Origin: Pontederia crassipes
Taxonomy: Eukaryota > Streptophyta > Magnoliopsida > Commelinales > Pontederiaceae
DNA length: 64,000 nucleotides
Assembly: GCA_030549335.1 (NCBI GenBank)
Contig: JAUKPH010000017.1
Coordinates: 12,485,501 to 12,549,500 of the forward strand
Direction of reading: 5' to 3'
In this document: positions 1 to 9,239 of the stretch, in pieces
How positions within the stretch are numbered: position 1 is the first letter of the stretch
Layout of the letters: each line of letters starts with the position of its first letter
The notes under the pieces: model-generated
The model's database searches: none
What the model was told of the DNA's origin: nothing
Seen by the model: only the letters and a program-made list of their open reading frames with translations
Position numbers and translations under genes: made by a program

Positions 1-439
1 TTTTTTACATTTGTCTATATTGATTAATCAATTCTTTATGATAAAAAAGTCAAATAACAAGTTATATAAATTTAACAGAAATATAACCAGGGCTAGACAT
101 GGATTAATTGGGAAAGATTTTAGAATATAATAAAAAGAAAGGGCAAACTTTAAGAAAAGAGGAACGAAATAAAGGAAGAGATGGTCGAAAGTAAAAGGTA
201 AGGAGTGGCATTAATGGGCTTTTGGAGTGGCAATAGAACCACCGCATCTCAATTGATGCGAGTAATATTTGAATTAAGATTAAATCTTTTTTCCAATTGT
301 TTGTTTGTTATACTCCGACCGGTCCGACTGTCGACCGGCTGCTAACACGGGTCATGTTGAAGATTAAAACCGGCCAAACCCGGTAAAAAATGATAAAACC
401 GAATAAAACCGGGTTAAACCACGAACTGAACTGGCTGAA

Positions 440-680
440 CGGATTCGGCATGAGAGAAATAAATGAGAGTGTTGGAAATGAGAGAGAGATGTGAGAGACG
501 CGTGAGATGTTGGGAATGAGAGAGAAAGAGTTGGGAAGAGAGAAAGATGTTGGGAATGAGAGAGAGAGAAAGAGTTGGGAAGAGAAAGACGTGTGTGAGA
601 GAGAGAGACCAGAGAAATTGCAGGAATGAGAGTTTGGGAGGAGAGAAAGGCAAGCGTGAGAGAGATCATGTTGGAAATGG
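440..680. repeat. Purine-rich GAGA minisatellite
   Basis: A degenerate tandem array of units such as TTGGGAATGAGAGAGAAAGA lies inside the left arm of M1. The strand is almost entirely G and A. Long open frames seen on the complementary strand here are a by-product of this composition and not genes. Confidence 0.8.
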
Positions 681-1367
681 AAAAGATAATTTTTTAATAA
701 TGGAGGTAACATATTAAGGAATATTTTACAGAAAATTATTCTGATTATAATATTTTATTTTATAATTTAAACTTGTTAGACTTCAAAATATTATGATTTA
801 ATTTTATTATAATCTTTTTACTCTATTATGTAGGATCCCAAAGGGCACCAAGAAGGGGTGAATTGGTGTTAAATCAAAAATGCCGATTTCACAAATATCA
901 TCGCGAAAGCACAAAACCGATTCTTTAAAACCTTTTAAAATAAAGAAATTCATATCATAAGCATAATATGAACGGGGAGAGAGAAAAAATCAAACGCAAA
1001 GACACGGTGGTTGTTGACGAGGTTCGGCAACACATTGACTTATGTCCCCACTCCGACTTCTCAACCTCGAGACCGTCGGAGATTCCACTAATCATTTCCT
1101 TAGTTCCAAATGGGGCAAGGAAGAAAGTCCTTTACGTCAACCACCTTTTCTCCGCTTTGAGAGGCAAGACAAACTCTCCTCCTATGAAGCTAATCTTTTT
1201 CTCTCGCTCAAGAGGTAAGATTTAGAACCTCTTTTACACAAGAGCTCTTTCTATTTTTTTCTGAACAAAATGTTTCTCTCTTTTACAAAGCTAAGCTCAC
1301 AAGAGTGGAAGAGAGAAAGAAAGAAAACTAAAAATGAAAACTTCAAGAAGAATGTCTTCTTTTGATA

Positions 1368-1419
1368 CTACAACAACAACAACAAAGCCTTATCCCACTA
1401 GGTGGGGTCGGCTTCTTTT
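1368..1419 (-). mobile_element. 5'-truncated Au-type SINE inside the LTR
   Basis: The sequence CAACAACAACAACAAAGCC followed by TTATCCCACTAGGTGGGGTC is the reverse complement of the SINE 3' end found elsewhere in the window. It is flanked by a perfect 21-bp duplication at 1347-1367 and 1420-1440. The other LTR has a single copy of that sequence and no insert at the matching place, so the empty site is visible. The SINE arrived after the LTR element. Confidence 0.93.
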
Positions 1420-1596
1420 GAAGAATGTCTTCTTTTGATAACTCGAAGTTTTTCTTCTAAGGCTTGGATGAGTGCACTTCCTTCTGGCTTTGACACTCCT
1501 TTTATAGGCTTATGCAAGTGAGAAAGTCGTCCAAAAATCATTCCACAATTTTCTCCTTCAAATTTGACTATTACTGTTCATTTGACTTGGAGGCCA

Positions 1597-1862
1597 GTCG
1601 ACCGCACATATGAACCAGTCGACCGATATACTTTCTTTTATGAAAAATGTGACCGTTGGCAAATTCTGCACTGTTCGGTCGACCTGTGTTTTGGACCGGT
1701 CGACCGGTACCTCGATGGGTATAGTCTCGACATTCTGCTGATTGAAATTGGGCATTTTCTGCACTGACCGGTCGACTTGTGTTCTGGACCGGTCGACCAA
1801 TATTCTGGACCGGTCGACCTGTGTTCCTGACTAGTCGACTTATTTTCCAGCCGGTAGTTCGA
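1597..1862. repeat. GTCGAC-rich short tandem array in the LTR
   Basis: Units of about 20-30 bp contain the palindromic core CCGGTCGACC, spaced by short T-rich linkers such as TGTGTTCTGGA. The same array occurs in the other LTR at 5149-5395 with a different unit number. Because the core is self-complementary, open frames appear on both strands. Confidence 0.8.
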
Positions 1863-2739
1863 CCGCCCTGCACTATTTTAAGCATAACTTTTTGCACAGT
1901 TATTCAAATGAGATGATTTTTTATTCTATGGAAAGCTAACAGAATTCTCTACAACTTTGATATTTATGACTAATCCAAAATCCAATAGGATCATAGTTGA
2001 TTATTTAATCAAAATGTAGTGCATAAAGTTATCCCTTTTTCTTTAAACTTTTTCAGCATTTTAACTTTAATCTTTCGAGATTTGTATCATCAAAATATAA
2101 TTTTATATATCACTAAAACTTAGATCCAACAATCTCCACCTTTTTGATGAAGACAAATCGAAAAATATGAAAAATGTATAAGTTGCGAAAAAAGTTATAA
2201 AATAAGTTGTAAAATCAATTTTACTCCCCCTAACACACTTTCCTTACAATGATAGATATTCACATAAGTATAATTTGTAAGAAAGTCTTTATATAAAGTG
2301 ATATTCAGATCATATTTCTCCCTCTTTTGTTTCATCAAAAAGAATAATTTGTGTATGAAGCATATAAGAAATCATATGTAACTCCCCTTTAATCATGTCA
2401 TCTCTGAAACAAATTATTTTCCCCTTTTTTTCATATTAGAAATATGTAAAATATTGCATCATAAAGAGTTAGTATATAAGAAATAACTCCCCCTAAATTT
2501 ATGATTATTTTATAATGGCGAAATGGAAACAATTTGATGAAGGCAAAATCTATTTATATATATATTAATAATCAAAATATGGCATAAAACTTTGATACAA
2601 CAATGATATCCATGATATGTCAAAATAAAGTTTAGTATGCTTCCCCTATCACTATTAACAATTTTAGATGTTCTCTCTTTTCAAATAAATAGTAATTTTG
2701 AATTTTTTGAGTGAAATCAAAGATAGATGATACTTTTGT

Positions 2740-4195
2740 CATAACCTTTATGCCTTCACATTTCCAATTCCTCCTTTGCTTTACATGTGAGGCACACCTG
2801 AAAAACAATCATTTAAACTTTGGTACCCAAACTTCTTTGGGTCCAATTTTGTTAGTCAAAGTTCCTTTTGGAACCCATATCATCCTATGTTTTGAAAATT
2901 TTCTTACTTTGCATTGATAAGCATAATGGCCATAAAATTCAAATGCAAAACATGTGATATGTGATTTTCTATCGTAGGAATGATTAGACTTTCAATAAGA
3001 GTTTTCATGTCCAAAGTATTTCGTAGAATTATCTTTCTTTACATAAGAACTAGTTTTATCATTATTTTGTGATTTTTTTCAAAAGATCATTTTCCTTCTT
3101 TGCTTTTTCTAAAGAACATGCTAGTTTTACAATTTCACATGCATGTGTAATTTCCAGAGTTTCAATTTCATTTTTTAGGTTTTCATTCTCCATAAAACAT
3201 GTATTCTTTTCTTCTTTTAAATTTTCAATCTCGTGTCGTAATTTCTCATTTTCCTCTTTAAGTGAGTAATATCTTTTTATAAGGGAGGAAAGTTCTTTAT
3301 TTACATCTAAAGAAAGATTTTCTTCGGAAGAGCCCAATGAGTCATTATTTGAAGGATTAGAAGTTACCTTATCGTCGTGTGCCATTAAGCATAAGTATGC
3401 TTCATCACTAGAAGAGCTTGACGAGTCACTTGTTTCACTTGACTCTTCTTACTTTTTCTTTTTACCTTTTCGAGATCTCTTCTTTGTGATTTTTATATGA
3501 TCTTCGGGTAGGTTTCTCATTCGTTTCTTTCTTCTTCACCAACTTGAGATACTTATCTAGTTTTCTTGTGTAGCGGGCGAGTCTCGTTTCATCCACTTCT
3601 TCACTTGAGTCTTCTTCATTTGCATTTGCCTTTAATGCCAATATTTTCTTCTTGGGGGCTTTTTCTTCTTGATCTTCTTGGATTGATATCTCATATGTTA
3701 AAAGTGAACTAATAAGATCATCAAAATCCAATTTGTTCATATCTTTTTCTTCAATCACGATCCTCTTCGTATGCCATTTGGAAGAGAGAGACTTGAGAAT
3801 CTTTTTCACTTTTTGGAGGTTAGATATTGGCTCGCCCAAGGAGGCTAAGCCATTCAAAATATCATTAAACCGAGCGACTATATCATTTATTAATTCATTA
3901 TCATGCATTTTGAACGAATCATATTGATGGTTTAAAATATTCAATCTAGATTCTTTAACTTTGTCAGTTCTTTAACGAATCATATTAATTCATTATCATA
4001 TTGAGGAGTTTTTCCCAAATTTCGATTGTAGTTTCACAACTTGAAATCCGATTAAACTCCGTTGAATCCAAAGCACAATAAAAAATATTTTTGACTTTCC
4101 AATCAAGTTTTGAAAAAAAAAATTCTCTTTCTTTAGAATCTGTAGGTAACTTTTCATGAAGATAATAACATTTTTTAATTATGTCCCACATGTCG
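2740..4195 (-). other. gag-derived interior of the copia-type element
   Basis: Minus-strand reading gives copia gag-like segments in order. The first is rich in W and K with the stretch FYCALDSTEFNRISSCETT (about 3985-4191), resembling UBN2-type gag. Next is a segment with INDIVARFNDILNGLASLG (about 3462-3944), then a coiled-coil, E/K-rich segment (about 3062-3385). Last is a region that resembles a CCHC knuckle followed by a WVPKG-like motif (about 2740-2990). No pol domains follow. This is a fossil coding region with several breaks. Confidence 0.75.
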
Positions 4196-4446
4196 TTATC
4201 AATAGAACAAATATATGCTTGAATTCTAATTTTCCAATAAGCAAAATTTGATGCATTTAAAAGGGGAGGACGACTAATTGATTGTCCTTCCGCAAAATTA
4301 AAACCACTTGATGTTATAGCTCATAAAGATTGTTAAATCTTAAAACAAGATGATTGAATCTTAAAAAGACTAGATCTAAAAATGATTAGATCTTAAAACA
4401 AGATGATTAAAAATATCAAAACAAGAGAACCCGCTCTGATACCAAT

Positions 4447-5664
4447 TGTAGGATCCCAAAAGGCACCAAGAGGGGGGGGTGAATTGGTGTTAAATCAAAA
4501 ATGTCGATTTCACAAATATCGTCGCGAAAGCACAAAATCGCTTTTTTAAAACCTTTTAAAATAAAGCAATTCAGATCATAAGCATAATATGAACAGGGAG
4601 AGAGAGAGAAAAAAAAATCAAACGCAAAGACACAGTGGTTGTTGACGAGGTTCGGCCACACATTGGCTTATTTACCCGCTCCGACTTTTCGACCTCGAGT
4701 TCGTCGGAGATTCCACTAATCCCTTACTTGATTCCAAATGGGGCAAGGAAGAAAGTCCTTTACGTCAACCACCTTTTCTCCGCTTCGAGAGGCAAGACAA
4801 TCTTTCCTCCTATGAAGCCAATCTTTTTCTCTCGCTCAAAAAGTAAGATTTAGAACCTCTTTTACATAGGAGCTCTTTCTATTTTTTTTTTGAACAAAAT
4901 GTTTTTCTCTTTTACAAAGCTAAGTTCACATGAGTGGAAGAGAGAAAGAAAGAAAACTAAAAATGAAAACTTCAAGAAGAATGTCTTCTTTTGATAACTC
5001 GAAGTTTTTCTTCAAGGCTTGGAAGAGTGCACTTCCTTCTGGCTTTGGCACTCCTTTTATAGGCTTCTGCAAGTGAGAAAGTCGTCCAAAAATCATTCCA
5101 CAATTTTCTCCTTCAAATTTGACCGTTACTGTTCATTTGACTCGGAGGCTGGTCGACCGCACATATGAACCGGTCGACCGATATGCTTTCTTTTATGAAA
5201 AATGTGACCGTTGGCAAATTCTGCACTGTCCGGTCGACCTGTGTTTTGGACCGATCGACCGGTACCTCGATCGATACAGTCTCGACATTCTGCTGATTGA
5301 AATTGGGCATTTTCTACACTGACCGGTCGACCTGTGTACTGGACCGGTCGACCTGTGTTCTTGACCGGTCGACCTGTTTTCCAGCCAGCAGCTCGACCAC
5401 CCTGCACTATTTTAAGCATAACTTTTTGCACAATTATTCAAATGAGATGATTTTTTATTCTATGGAAAGCTAACAGAATTTTCTACAACCTTGATATTTA
5501 TGACTAATCCAAAATCTAATAGGATAATAGTTGATTATTTAATCAAAGTGTAGTGCATAAAGTTTCCCTTTTTCTTTAAACTTTTTCAGCATTTTAACTT
5601 TAATCTTTCGAGATTTGTATCATCAAAATATAATTTTATATATCACTAAAACTTAGATCCAACA
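4447..5664 (-). repeat. LTR (5' LTR of the minus-strand element)
   Basis: The start is TGTAGGATCCCAAAAGG and the end is ACTTAGATCCAACA. It is adjacent to the tRNA primer-binding site at its left edge, which defines it as the 5' LTR for minus-strand transcription. It lacks the SINE found in the partner LTR. Confidence 0.9.
5149..5395. repeat. GTCGAC-rich array, second LTR copy
   Basis: Same array as at 1597-1862, with repeated GGTCGACC cores. It is shorter by about one unit in the distal part. Confidence 0.8.
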
Positions 5665-5923
5665 TATTATGTTTAAATTTTTTGGTATATATTTGTTACA
5701 TAAATAATTTAATGTATTATACTAAATTATAATATTTTATTATTAACTTGTCCACCGACCGGTTCGATCTGAAATAGAGACTTTTCTGGTTCGTTGTTCA
5801 GTCCGGTCTTAACAACATTGGTTATACTCAATCAAATACAGGATAATATCCTTCTAAAAAATTTACAGGATAAATAAATACAATTATCAACAAAATTCTC
5901 CTCAGAATTTGTGTTTCTCAAAA

Positions 5924-6007
5924 CAAATTTAGCATAAGGATTAAAATTTCCATTTTGGAAATTTTAAAAATTTCCATCTTGAAAATTTTAATCCTTATGT
6001 TAAATTT
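5924..6007. repeat. Long near-perfect inverted repeat
   Basis: The left arm AGCATAAGGATTAAAATTTC pairs with the right arm that ends AATTTTAATCCTTATGTTAA. The arms are close to 35 bp with a small centre, so the transcript could form a long hairpin. It sits just upstream of the SWIP exons, probably within an intron of that gene. It may be a tiny foldback MITE. Confidence 0.8.
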
Positions 6008-6527
6008 ACTAAAGATGAAATAAACTAAATGTCATTTAAAAATGATGGGAGTTGAACCTATTGCTGTCATTAAGGTTTTTTAGTACTCCAGGATTGTACA
6101 TGAAATTCTCTTTCATATTTATGCTCACTAACCAGATAAATTCATCTGACGAATTGTAAGGAAAGAAAATGAGAGTACTGAGAGTTTGTTAGCCTTTTTT
6201 TTTCTCTTGGATCTCATGATAAAACATGTTGACGGCCGATATTGCAATTGCACTTCACATCACAGTACTGACCTTTTGCCAAAGGTGTTCAACTAATGGT
6301 AGCTCCATTGTGTAGTGTAGGCTACATAGATTGTGAAATAGATAACATTGGCTTGCTCTAGAACACTGGCTTAAGTGTGCAATGGTGTCTGTCCATTTAA
6401 ACATCACTTACTGGCTTAAATCTTTTGCTTTACAATGTTTTCTCTGAGTATGATTAAATAACGGCATTAGGATTTTGGTAGATTAAAGGCTTTTCTAGTT
6501 TCTCACTTTAGACATTATTCTGTATAG

Positions 6528-7235
6528 GAACTCCACTGCATGAAGCATGACTATCCGAAAGATCTCTTTCTGTTAGTTCCACATCTCATGCAGAATTTGA
6601 TAGATTCTAATTTGCATCACAAGGCGAAGTTGTTTGTTAAGGATGGTGATCCAGGAAATAACCTCAACATATATGATGGTTGTGCGATGGGAATTACACT
6701 ACTTCTCAAGGTATGCTTGCCAGTGACATCTAGAAATGACCCCCAAAACGACGCTGTAAATAATATGCTGTTTGGGGGTCTATTTTTTCATTGTTGCTCA
6801 TGATTTATATAACCTTACTTGCTGGTCAGCTCAAGTTTAGACCAGTTTAGCAAATTTTAGCCTTAAGCGAGCTACTGACATTACCCTTCATTACAGATTT
6901 TAGGACAAGAGAAGCTATTTGATGAATTACAATGGTTTGCTTCTGTAAGGAAAAACCTCGAGGAGGCTGTAACATTGGCAGAACGGAATAACAAAGTTAC
7001 AGATAGAAGAAAGGAACCTAGCCTTTCTGGGTGGAAGTTTTGGAGCAACTCAACATCAGTTCCTGCTGAAGTTCAGAAGGTTTGAATACCTTATTGCCTT
7101 TTAATAACTACAGTGTGGATCTTCAATTTTTTTTCTCCTTTCCTGTTTCAGGACTTGGACAAGCATAAAAGATACAGAGAGGAACTGGAACTTGTAGAGT
7201 ATACCCTCACCATTGCTAGATCAGTCATGTCTTAA
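6528..7235 (+). CDS. WASH complex subunit SWIP/WASHC4 homologue, C-terminal exons (partial)
   Basis: Three exons are in phase: 6528-6710, 6897-7079 and 7152-7235, ending TAA. Acceptors are tatag, ttacag and tttcag; donors are AAG/gtatgc and AAG/gtttga. The 149 codons read through YDGCAMGITLLLKILGQ and FDELQWFASVRKNLEEA, then KRYREELELVEYTLTIARS at the end. This pattern matches what I recall of the C-terminus of KIAA1033/SWIP (DGFAMGV..ILKLLDQ..EFDSLHWFQSVREKY...), Pfam WASH-7_C. SWIP is a scaffold of the WASH complex that activates Arp2/3 on endosomes. Upstream exons are not visible here; they may lie before the window, with the repeats at 0.3-5.8 kb inside an intron. Whether the gene is intact cannot be judged. 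Confidence 0.72.
6738..6781. repeat. Small inverted repeat at the start of the first visible SWIP intron
   Basis: TGACCCCCAAA and TTTGGGGGTCT face each other around a loop of about 20 bases. It begins about 27 bases after the donor site of exon 6528-6710. It could be a small foldback insertion or an intronic hairpin. Confidence 0.6.
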
Positions 7236-7384
7236 ATTGGCGTTTATATTATGTGATTTTCATTTTTGTCCTGGTCACTGACGGCAAGAAACTAAAGACA
7301 AATCTTTTGGAATATGCGTCGAGGGAGGTGTAAATGCACCTGACAATAACATATAGCTGTTAAGGAAATCGTATTATGCGTCTT

Positions 7385-7700
7385 TTTGGGTGGAAGTTTT
7401 GGAGCAGCTCACCATCAACTCCTGCTGAAGTTCAGAAGGTTTGAACACCTTATTCCCTTTCAATAACTGCAACTTGGATCTTCACTTCTTCCTTTTCCTG
7501 TGTCAGGACTTGGAGAAAGCATAAAGATACAGAGAGGAATTGGAACTTGCAGAATATACACTCACCATTGCTAGGACAGTCATGTATGATACAGAGAGGA
7601 ATTGTACAAAGCATAAAGATACAGAGAGGAATGGCATTTGTATGATGTAATGCATCAATGCCCATAGACGATAGATGTTGTGATCTTCATTTTTCTCTGG
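7385..7700 (+). pseudogene. Tandem copy of the SWIP gene tail
   Basis: The stretch from TTTTGGGTGGAAGTTTTGGA through CTGCTGAAGTTCAGAAGG copies the end of exon 6897-7079. The following bases repeat its intron and most of exon 7152-7235, including GATACAGAGAGGAA and CTCACCATTGCTAG. Within the copy the GATACAGAGAGGAATT unit is itself amplified (about 7527, 7590 and 7619). The copy lies downstream of the stop codon and is not needed for the gene, so it is a dead local duplication. Confidence 0.85.
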
Positions 7701-7861
7701 ATCACCGATGACTAGTGACAATTCTTTTGGAATATGTATCGGGGGTGGGTAAATGCATTGGAAAACAACATATAGGTGTTTCGGGATAACTAGTACGAGG
7801 TTTTCAATGATATGTAGAAGGTAAAAGATCTTGCTCATATTACAGAACCAATTTTCCTTTA

Positions 7862-8510
7862 GGCTGCGTTTGGCAACCGGAACTAGCCCTCCGTTTTCAC
7901 CTGATTCTCAAATGATGTGACGCGGAGGCCGCAATAAATACGGCGGAACTAAGGTCACGTGACTTTGGTGAAATGGTGGAATCAGCTGCAGGTTTTCTCT
8001 TTTTTATTTGCAAACCCTTTTTTTTAATTTTTTTCTTCTTTTTAGCATCTTATATATAATAATTTATTTATTATGTGTAAAATATGAATAATAAAGAATT
8101 AATACAATAATATTTATTACTTATTATTTCATTAAAAATTCAATATTTCATTAAATATAAATTATTTAAAAAATGATTTTTTATATTTAAATAATATATT
8201 TAAACCATTTTTGGTAAAAAATTATAATTTATACTTTTATTTTTAGTTATTAACAATATTATATTTTCTATTTACAATATCAATTTTTAATTCAAAATTC
8301 ATCAAAAATTAATCCATCACATCAAAAGTTAATCTTGATTCTTTATTATTATCTTTCACTTTATTCAAACACACTTCAAATTATTCTATCAAATCGAATT
8401 ATTCTTTATCATTATGTTTTGTTCTATTCAAACACATTTCAAATTAGTCTATCAAATCGAACTATTCATTAGAACTTCGGAGAATTTTAGTTTCACTTGT
8501 CAAATGCAAG
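7862..8510. mobile_element. Tourist-like (PIF/Harbinger-type) MITE
   Basis: The left end GGCTGCGTTTGGCAACCGGA matches the reverse complement of the right end (CTTGCATTTGACAAGTG...). A tta duplication flanks it at 7859-7861 and 8511-8513. The interior is AT-rich without coding sequence. The terminal inverted repeats and the 3-bp TTA target fit non-autonomous PIF/Harbinger elements. Confidence 0.7.
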
Positions 8511-9118
8511 TTATATCTTGTTTGTTCTTATTGTTTTTTTTGGGCTACGTTTGGTAGGAAAATTTGGAGAGAATGTTAGTTCTCAAAAATTAATTGGTTT
8601 GATAGAAAAGTTTGGGTTGGTGTTTGGATGAAAAAGTATAATGATGAGAATTTAAAAAGTTGATGTGATGGATAAGTTTTAGCGGGTGTTTGGATAAAAA
8701 ATGAAAATTAAGAATATAATTTATTATTTTATGAGATATAAAATTATAGTAAATAAGAATATGTTATTAAAATTATAATTTACGTAAATCATTATATTAT
8801 TAATATTATTTTGATTAAATATTTTAAATATTATTAATATTATAATTTTCATATATTTTAAGATTCAAATATAATATATTTTTTAAAAAAATTGAATAAT
8901 TTATTTAATAAAAAATTTATTAATTATTAGAACTAATTATTTATAATTTTTAATTAATAACATTTAATAAATTATGTTATAATATCCCTAATAATGTATT
9001 AATATATTCTAAATTATATATACATACATTATAAAATAATTAAAAAATAGATGAAATTTAAAAATAAAAGTCAAAGATTGCGGCTGATTTGACATGATTC
9101 TTGCCTTCGGCAAGAACT

Positions 9119-9154
9119 TTCGGTCGGAACATTTGGCCAAATGTTCCGACCGAA
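9119..9154. repeat. Perfect 36-bp palindrome
   Basis: The half-site TTCGGTCGGAACATTTGG is followed directly by its exact reverse complement, with no spacer. A smaller hairpin (CTTGCC TTC GGCAAG) lies at 9100-9115, just to the left. Confidence 0.95.
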
Positions 9155-9178
9155 GGTCACGTTAAAATTTTCGTCACA

Positions 9179-9236
9179 CGCTGCGTTTGGAAATAAAACG
9201 AGTTGTTCTTACGTTTTATTCCCAACCAAATGCGGC
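9179..9236. repeat. Foldback repeat at the MITE right end
   Basis: GCTGCGTTTGGAAATAAAACG pairs imperfectly with CGTTTTATTCCCAACCAAATG and then CGGC, leaving a loop of about ten bases. The outer bases are the terminal repeat of the MITE. Confidence 0.8.
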
Positions 9237-9239
9237 CTT

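Larger units (their letters stand above)
829..2131 (-). repeat. LTR (3' LTR of the minus-strand element)
   Basis: It begins TGTAGGATCCCAAAGG and ends ACTTAGATCCAACA, and matches 4447-5664 along its length. It is longer than its partner, partly because a SINE piece sits at 1368-1419 and partly because it has one more unit of the GTCGAC-containing array. Confidence 0.9.
829..5664 (-). mobile_element. Ty1/copia-type LTR element with a gag-only interior (TR-GAG-like)
   Basis: Direct repeats at 829-2131 and 4447-5664 both start TGTAGGATCC and end TAGATCCAACA. A perfect 5-bp target duplication (tatta) flanks the element at 824-828 and 5665-5669. Next to the right repeat, the minus strand reads TGGTATCAGAGCGGG (4428-4443), the usual primer-binding site for initiator methionine tRNA. 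A purine-rich tract next to the left repeat (about 2132-2150, minus strand) fits the polypurine tract, so the element runs on the minus strand. The roughly 2.3 kb interior has only gag-related sequence and no visible protease, integrase or reverse transcriptase. It looks non-autonomous. The LTRs differ by a few percent by eye plus indels, so it is not very recent. Confidence 0.9.
300..5815. mobile_element. CCGGTC-rich MITE-like element (copy M1), split by an LTR element
   Basis: The left arm (about 300-828) begins with a TTGTTATA-like end followed by CCGACCGGTCCGACTG, then AT-rich and purine-rich sequence. The right arm (5665-5815) ends in CAGTCCGGTCTTAACAACA. Reverse-complementing the right end gives TGTTGTTAAGACCGGACTG, which resembles the left end and the ends of the same repeat at 29910-30680. 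The two arms become contiguous when the LTR element at 829-5664 and one copy of its 5-bp target duplication are removed. No transposase is visible, so it is probably a non-autonomous DNA element. The superfamily is not determined and the exact left boundary is uncertain. Confidence 0.6.
8543..9237. mobile_element. Second Tourist-like MITE
   Basis: The left end GGCTACGTTTGGTAGG pairs with the right end CCCAACCAAATGCGGCC. Possible ttg duplications flank it (8540-8542 and 9238-9240). It follows the MITE at 7862-8510 after only about 30 bases. Its right part contains the palindromes annotated separately, so it may be a composite of two elements. Confidence 0.65.

Noticed and set aside
308-712. 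Minus-strand 134-codon frame rich in S, F and L
   Set aside because: It comes from a purine-rich minisatellite; three overlapping frames are all open for the same reason.
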